From contig NZ_VOEJ01000007.1 of the NCBI RefSeq assembly GCF_007846085.1, forward strand, positions 186,001 through 250,000: a stretch of DNA of 64,000 nt, read 5' to 3'. Positions 61,291 to 64,000 of this stretch are shown here, one piece after another (position 1 is the first letter of the stretch; each line of letters opens with the position of its first letter). The position numbers and the translations under genes were made by a program. The notes beneath the pieces were generated by a model, which was not told where the DNA came from, made no database searches, and worked only from the letters and a program-made list of their open reading frames with translations. The DNA comes from Mucilaginibacter pallidiroseus (GTDB lineage Bacteria; Bacteroidota; Bacteroidia; Sphingobacteriales; Sphingobacteriaceae).

Positions 61291-61989
61291 TTAATAAAGT
61301 GCCTTATCTACTTTACGTAGTTCTTCGGCAATTTGTACTCTTATTTCTTCGTTAAGGCGATTAAGGTCGGTAAGCGATGTGCCCGAGTAGTATCCGCGGA
61401 TCCGCTTCTCGGCATCAACCAGCATCACTTTATCGCTATATACAAAGTTGTTGTCGTCAACCTTAAGGGCATCAACCAACAAACCCTTGCGAGCAAGGTT
61501 ATATATGGTGGTAGTGTCGCCTGTCAGGAACATCCAGTTCGGGCCGGGGTTAAACTGTGCAGCATACTTTTTGAGTACCGGCGCAGTATCATGCTCGGGA
61601 TTTACCGTTAATGATACCATCCGCACCATTTTGTTTTTCCTGTACACGCTATCAAGGCCGCTCAGATTTTTGTTTACCTGTTTACAAACGTTTGGGCAGC
61701 CGGTATAAAAAAAACTAACTACCATCAACTTTTTATCAAAGCTTTTATCGGTTACCTCGTTGCCATTTTGGTCGGTCAGTTTAAAATCGCTCAGTTTATG
61801 GTAAATAGTGTCTGGTATAAACTTGCCGTGAAACTTGTGGCCGGTTTTGGCTACTTCTTTAGGTCCGTAAAATGGAAGTGGTTTATACCTGTTCTTTCCC
61901 TTTGCGGTTAGTAAATAATATAAAAATCCCGGTACCGCTAATATGAGTACCAGGATTATTATCTTTTTCGGGAAGCTTGCTTTACGCAT
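61291..61989 (-). CDS. SCO1/SenC family copper chaperone-like protein with Tyr replacing the ligand His
   Basis: The 232-residue protein has an N-terminal membrane anchor (about 8-28) and a thioredoxin-like domain with the Cu-binding pair C98-x3-C102 (FFYTGCPNVCKQ), LTVNPEHDTAPVLKKYAAQF and LTGDTTTIY. The usual third ligand, a His in a HSDK-type segment, is Tyr184 here (NFVYSDKVMLVD; codon at 61438-61440). SCO proteins deliver copper to the CuA site of oxidase subunit II. Loss of the His would weaken Cu binding, unless another residue substitutes. It is 2 bases after the subunit IV gene. Confidence 0.88.
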   Translation of the reverse strand: MRKASFPKKIIILVLILAVPGFLYYLLTAKGKNRYKPLPFYGPKEVAKTGHKFHGKFIPDTIYHKLSDFKLTDQNGNEVTDKSFDKKLMVVSFFYTGCPNVCKQVNKNLSGLDSVYRKNKMVRMVSLTVNPEHDTAPVLKKYAAQFNPGPNWMFLTGDTTTIYNLARKGLLVDALKVDDNNFVYSDKVMLVDAEKRIRGYYSGTSLTDLNRLNEEIRVQIAEELRKVDKALY

Positions 61990-61991
61990 TA

Positions 61992-62333
61992 TTATCTGAT
62001 AAAGTCAGTCCAGTAGTGGCTTTCGTTAGTCAATACGAGTATTAAACCTATGATAAATAGTACAGGGACAATTATAGATAACACTAAACCAATTTTCTCG
62101 AACTTTAAGTGCATAAAGTAAGCTACAATGTAAAACGCTTTTGCAAGGGTTAATACAATATAAATTGGGTTAGCAATGTGCAATGGCATAGTACCTTTAG
62201 GTACCAGTACAAGTGCTATAAAAAATTCTACAGCGGTTATAGCAACTAAAATAGCTAATACCTGTAATATTTTCTTTTTGGTCATGGTATCACCATGCTC
62301 TTCATGGTGTACGCTTGTTGGTTCTGATGACAT
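61992..62333 (-). CDS. Cytochrome c oxidase subunit IV family protein
   Basis: The 113-residue product has a short His/Glu-rich N-terminus (VHHEEHGDTM) and three transmembrane helices (about 20-40, 50-68 and 78-100). The motif KAFYIVAYFMHLKFEKIGL near residues 64-82 is typical of prokaryotic oxidase subunit IV (CyoD/CaaD-type). It would stabilise the oxidase complex. It lies 20 bases downstream of the larger subunit III gene. Confidence 0.88.
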   Translation of the reverse strand: MSSEPTSVHHEEHGDTMTKKKILQVLAILVAITAVEFFIALVLVPKGTMPLHIANPIYIVLTLAKAFYIVAYFMHLKFEKIGLVLSIIVPVLFIIGLILVLTNESHYWTDFIR

Positions 62334-62353
62334 ATATAATCAGTTAAAAATGA

Positions 62354-63064
62354 TCAAACTAAATAAAAGAAGGTAAACACGAATACCCAAACAAGATCTA
62401 CAAAGTGCCAGTATAAACCAACTTTTTCAATCATCAGGTAGCTGCCGCGTCTTTCGTAAGTACCAAACATTACGTTGATGGTAATGATGATGTTGATGAT
62501 GACACCGCTAAATACGTGGAAACCGTGGAAACCTGTAATGGTGAAGAAAAGATTGGCAAACTGTTGTGTATACGTAGCTGACGGTGCTTCGCCATGTCTG
62601 AAATATTCACCTAATTCGTGTGGGATGCTTCCCCACCAAAAACCTTCATGGTGTAAGTGGCTCCACTCTAATGCCTGGCAACCCAGGAAAGTGAACCCGC
62701 CGATGACGGTCCAGATCATCCAAACCGCAACCTCTTTGCGTGCCATACGATGCCCGGCCTCAACAGCTAAAACCATTGTTACCGAACTTGCAATAAGGAT
62801 AAAAGTCATTAAACCCACAAATACAAGTGGTGCACCGTGATCGACCATACCCGGAACCGACTGAAAGATCAGGTCGGCAGCTGGCCAGCTATTTGAGCTG
62901 AAACGCAAAGCGCCGTAGGCGATAAGTAAAGATGAAAATGTGAACGCATCCGATAGTAGGAAAAACCACATCATCATTTTACCGTACTCCACATTAAACG
63001 GAGATTTCCCCCCAGACCATGGTGTCGATTTTATTTCATCAATTTGTGATACCTGTGTACTCAT
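62354..63064 (-). CDS. Cytochrome c oxidase subunit III (larger copy)
   Basis: The 236-residue protein has about five to six transmembrane helices with the subunit III motifs WFFLLSDAFTFSSLLIAYGA, QALEWSHLHHEGFWWGSIPH, FFTITGFHGFHVFSGVIINI and VGLYWHFVDLVWVFVFTFFY. It is part of the aa3/caa3-type terminal oxidase. A second, shorter subunit III gene lies 7 bases upstream, as in many Bacteroidota oxidase operons. Confidence 0.9.
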   Translation of the reverse strand: MSTQVSQIDEIKSTPWSGGKSPFNVEYGKMMMWFFLLSDAFTFSSLLIAYGALRFSSNSWPAADLIFQSVPGMVDHGAPLVFVGLMTFILIASSVTMVLAVEAGHRMARKEVAVWMIWTVIGGFTFLGCQALEWSHLHHEGFWWGSIPHELGEYFRHGEAPSATYTQQFANLFFTITGFHGFHVFSGVIINIIITINVMFGTYERRGSYLMIEKVGLYWHFVDLVWVFVFTFFYLV

Positions 63065-63071
63065 GTGTTTG

Positions 63072-63647
63072 TTAATATTGGTTCAAAAGTAAAAAAACAT
63101 ACAGATAAATCCATATAATATCTATAAAATGCCAAAATATCGATGACATCTGCATGTTGTATAAGTTCTTAACTTGTGGGGTATTGCGGTAGCTTCGGTA
63201 AAGGGTATTGGCCAGCAACAATAAGCCTGCAATAATGTGCAACAAGTGCATCCCGGTAAATACATAAATAAAACTTTGGGAAGCGTTAGGGTTACTAAAG
63301 TAAATACCCATTTTGCTTACCAGCACATACCAGGAATACAATTGCGAAAAAAAGAAAGCTACACCAAGGCCAATAGTAAGCCACAGGTACAAACGTTGTT
63401 TATCAAACTGCAAACCCTTAGCAGCCTTAGATGCCATATACATGGTACCGCTGCTTACTAAAATGATAATGGTACTTAAAATAAAAGCCTGTGGCATTTT
63501 GGCATTTATACCATGCCCGGTGCCTCCGCTGTAAACTATAAAACCACTGCTCAGCGCGGCAAAAAACATAAACGATGTGAATATGAAAATCCACATATTG
63601 AATTTTTTGGGCGCGAGGTCTAATTTATCTTCTGTTAATTGAGCCAT
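63072..63647 (-). CDS. Cytochrome c oxidase subunit III (shorter copy)
   Basis: The ATG at 63647 (MAQLTEDKLDLAPKK) was chosen over the adjacent GTG at 63650. The 191-residue protein has five transmembrane helices and ends with the family motif SSIFWHFIDIIWIYLYVFLL; HLLHIIAGLLLLANTLYR is also typical. It is a divergent paralogue of the 236-residue subunit III next to it. It starts 2 bases after the heme O synthase stop. Confidence 0.9.
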   Translation of the reverse strand: MAQLTEDKLDLAPKKFNMWIFIFTSFMFFAALSSGFIVYSGGTGHGINAKMPQAFILSTIIILVSSGTMYMASKAAKGLQFDKQRLYLWLTIGLGVAFFFSQLYSWYVLVSKMGIYFSNPNASQSFIYVFTGMHLLHIIAGLLLLANTLYRSYRNTPQVKNLYNMQMSSIFWHFIDIIWIYLYVFLLLNQY

Positions 63648-63649
63648 CA

Positions 63650-64000
63650 CTATGCCTTAACTATAAAATCAAATAAAAACATTAACTGCACTACTGGCAG
63701 ATAATAAAACGAACCAAACATCAGCGTGCGGGCAGCCTTTATCTCCAGCGTACGCAGCAGGTTAAATGCCTGGTATAAAAATATCAGGCTCATTACTAGT
63801 GATACCCCGCCAACATAGTAACCGCCATGGCCATAAAATGTTGGTAAAAGGCTTACAGGTACCATTATAATAGCAAATATAAAAGTGATTACAGCACTGG
63901 CTTTATCGCGCTCGCCGGTTGGCAGCAAACGGAAACCCGCCAGTTTGTAATCATCATCAAGCACCCAGGCAATAGCCCAAAAGTGCACAAACTGCCATAT
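63650..64000 (-). CDS. cyoE: Heme O synthase (protoheme IX farnesyltransferase), C-terminal part cut by window edge
   Basis: The frame is open from the right edge (reading IWQFVHFWAIAWVLDDDYKL) to a TAG at 63650, giving 116 residues of the C-terminal part. HFWAIAWVLDDDYKLAGFRL and LPTGERDKASAVI match the CtaB/CyoE UbiA-type prenyltransferase. At least three transmembrane helices follow. It farnesylates heme B for the terminal oxidase. Subunits I and II presumably lie upstream, beyond the window. Confidence 0.88.
   Translation of the reverse strand: MWQFVHFWAIAWVLDDDYKLAGFRLLPTGERDKASAVITFIFAIIMVPVSLLPTFYGHGGYYVGGVSLVMSLIFLYQAFNLLRTLEIKAARTLMFGSFYYLPVVQLMFLFDFIVKA

Overview
The window looks like chromosomal DNA of a Bacteroidota member of the family Sphingobacteriaceae, probably Mucilaginibacter or a close relative (inference from gene content; no 16S rRNA is present). 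Support: many SusC/TonB-type receptors and lipoproteins with a Leu-Ser-Ala-Cys-like lipobox, a type IX secretion (CHU_C) sorting domain, DUF4293, DUF5683, DUF4625 and DUF6624 families, Bacteroidota-type promoters (TTTG, about 19 bases, then TAnnTTTG), no Shine-Dalgarno pattern, and a cytochrome oxidase cluster with two subunit III genes. Most of it is ordinary housekeeping DNA. No phage, insertion sequence, CRISPR array or rRNA was seen.

Layout. 1-4.2 kb: 5' end of a TonB receptor, a sorbosone-dehydrogenase-like lipoprotein, a T9SS-secreted surface protein and an FMN reductase. 4.4-8.8 kb: collinear parA-parB-DUF5683-dapB-lepB. 8.9-13.3 kb: a small acidic ORF, an MsbA-like ABC exporter, truA carrying palindromic repeats inside its coding sequence, DUF4293 and an alpha/beta hydrolase. 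13.6-17.4 kb: DEAD-box helicase, two small envelope proteins, gpsA. 17.5-22.3 kb: a TolC/adaptor efflux pair without a visible pump, a polysaccharide deacetylase and a second sugar dehydrogenase. 22.5-27.6 kb: aconitase, an AraC regulator, a DUF6624-TonB fusion and a Cys/Gly-tailed membrane protein. 27.7-35.5 kb: a DNA-repair-rich stretch (uvrA, ECF sigma factor, nth, recA) ending with tsaD. 35.6-43 kb: TamB-like giant protein, ribBA, an LptF/G permease. 43.1-49.8 kb: DUF1080 hydrolase, then a leftward operon of a His/Cys small membrane protein, a TonB receptor and two His-rich DUF4625 lipoproteins, preceded by a perfect 13-bp inverted repeat. 50-53.2 kb: an AT-rich orphan gene, beta-carbonic anhydrase, tRNA-Met, a START-like protein. 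53.3-58.8 kb: a permease converging on an oxidative L-fucose-type catabolic operon. 58.9-64 kb: tail of a cytochrome c oxidase operon (heme O synthase, two subunits III, subunit IV, SCO, DUF420, a small CxxC protein) followed by DUF2461 and an OmpA lipoprotein.

How the genes fit together. The strongest candidate for an under-described system is the metal-acquisition-like operon at 44.9-49.3 kb, with His-rich surface lipoproteins, a receptor and a candidate Fur-family operator. The strongest sequence-level oddity is a REP-like palindrome family. One full copy lies in frame inside truA, a half copy forms the truA 3' end, and another copy follows the gene ending at 22281. Other observations are TAnnTTTG boxes placed only a few bases before start codons (possible leaderless mRNAs), a SCO protein lacking its usual copper-ligand His, and an EF-hand loop inside a DUF420 protein.
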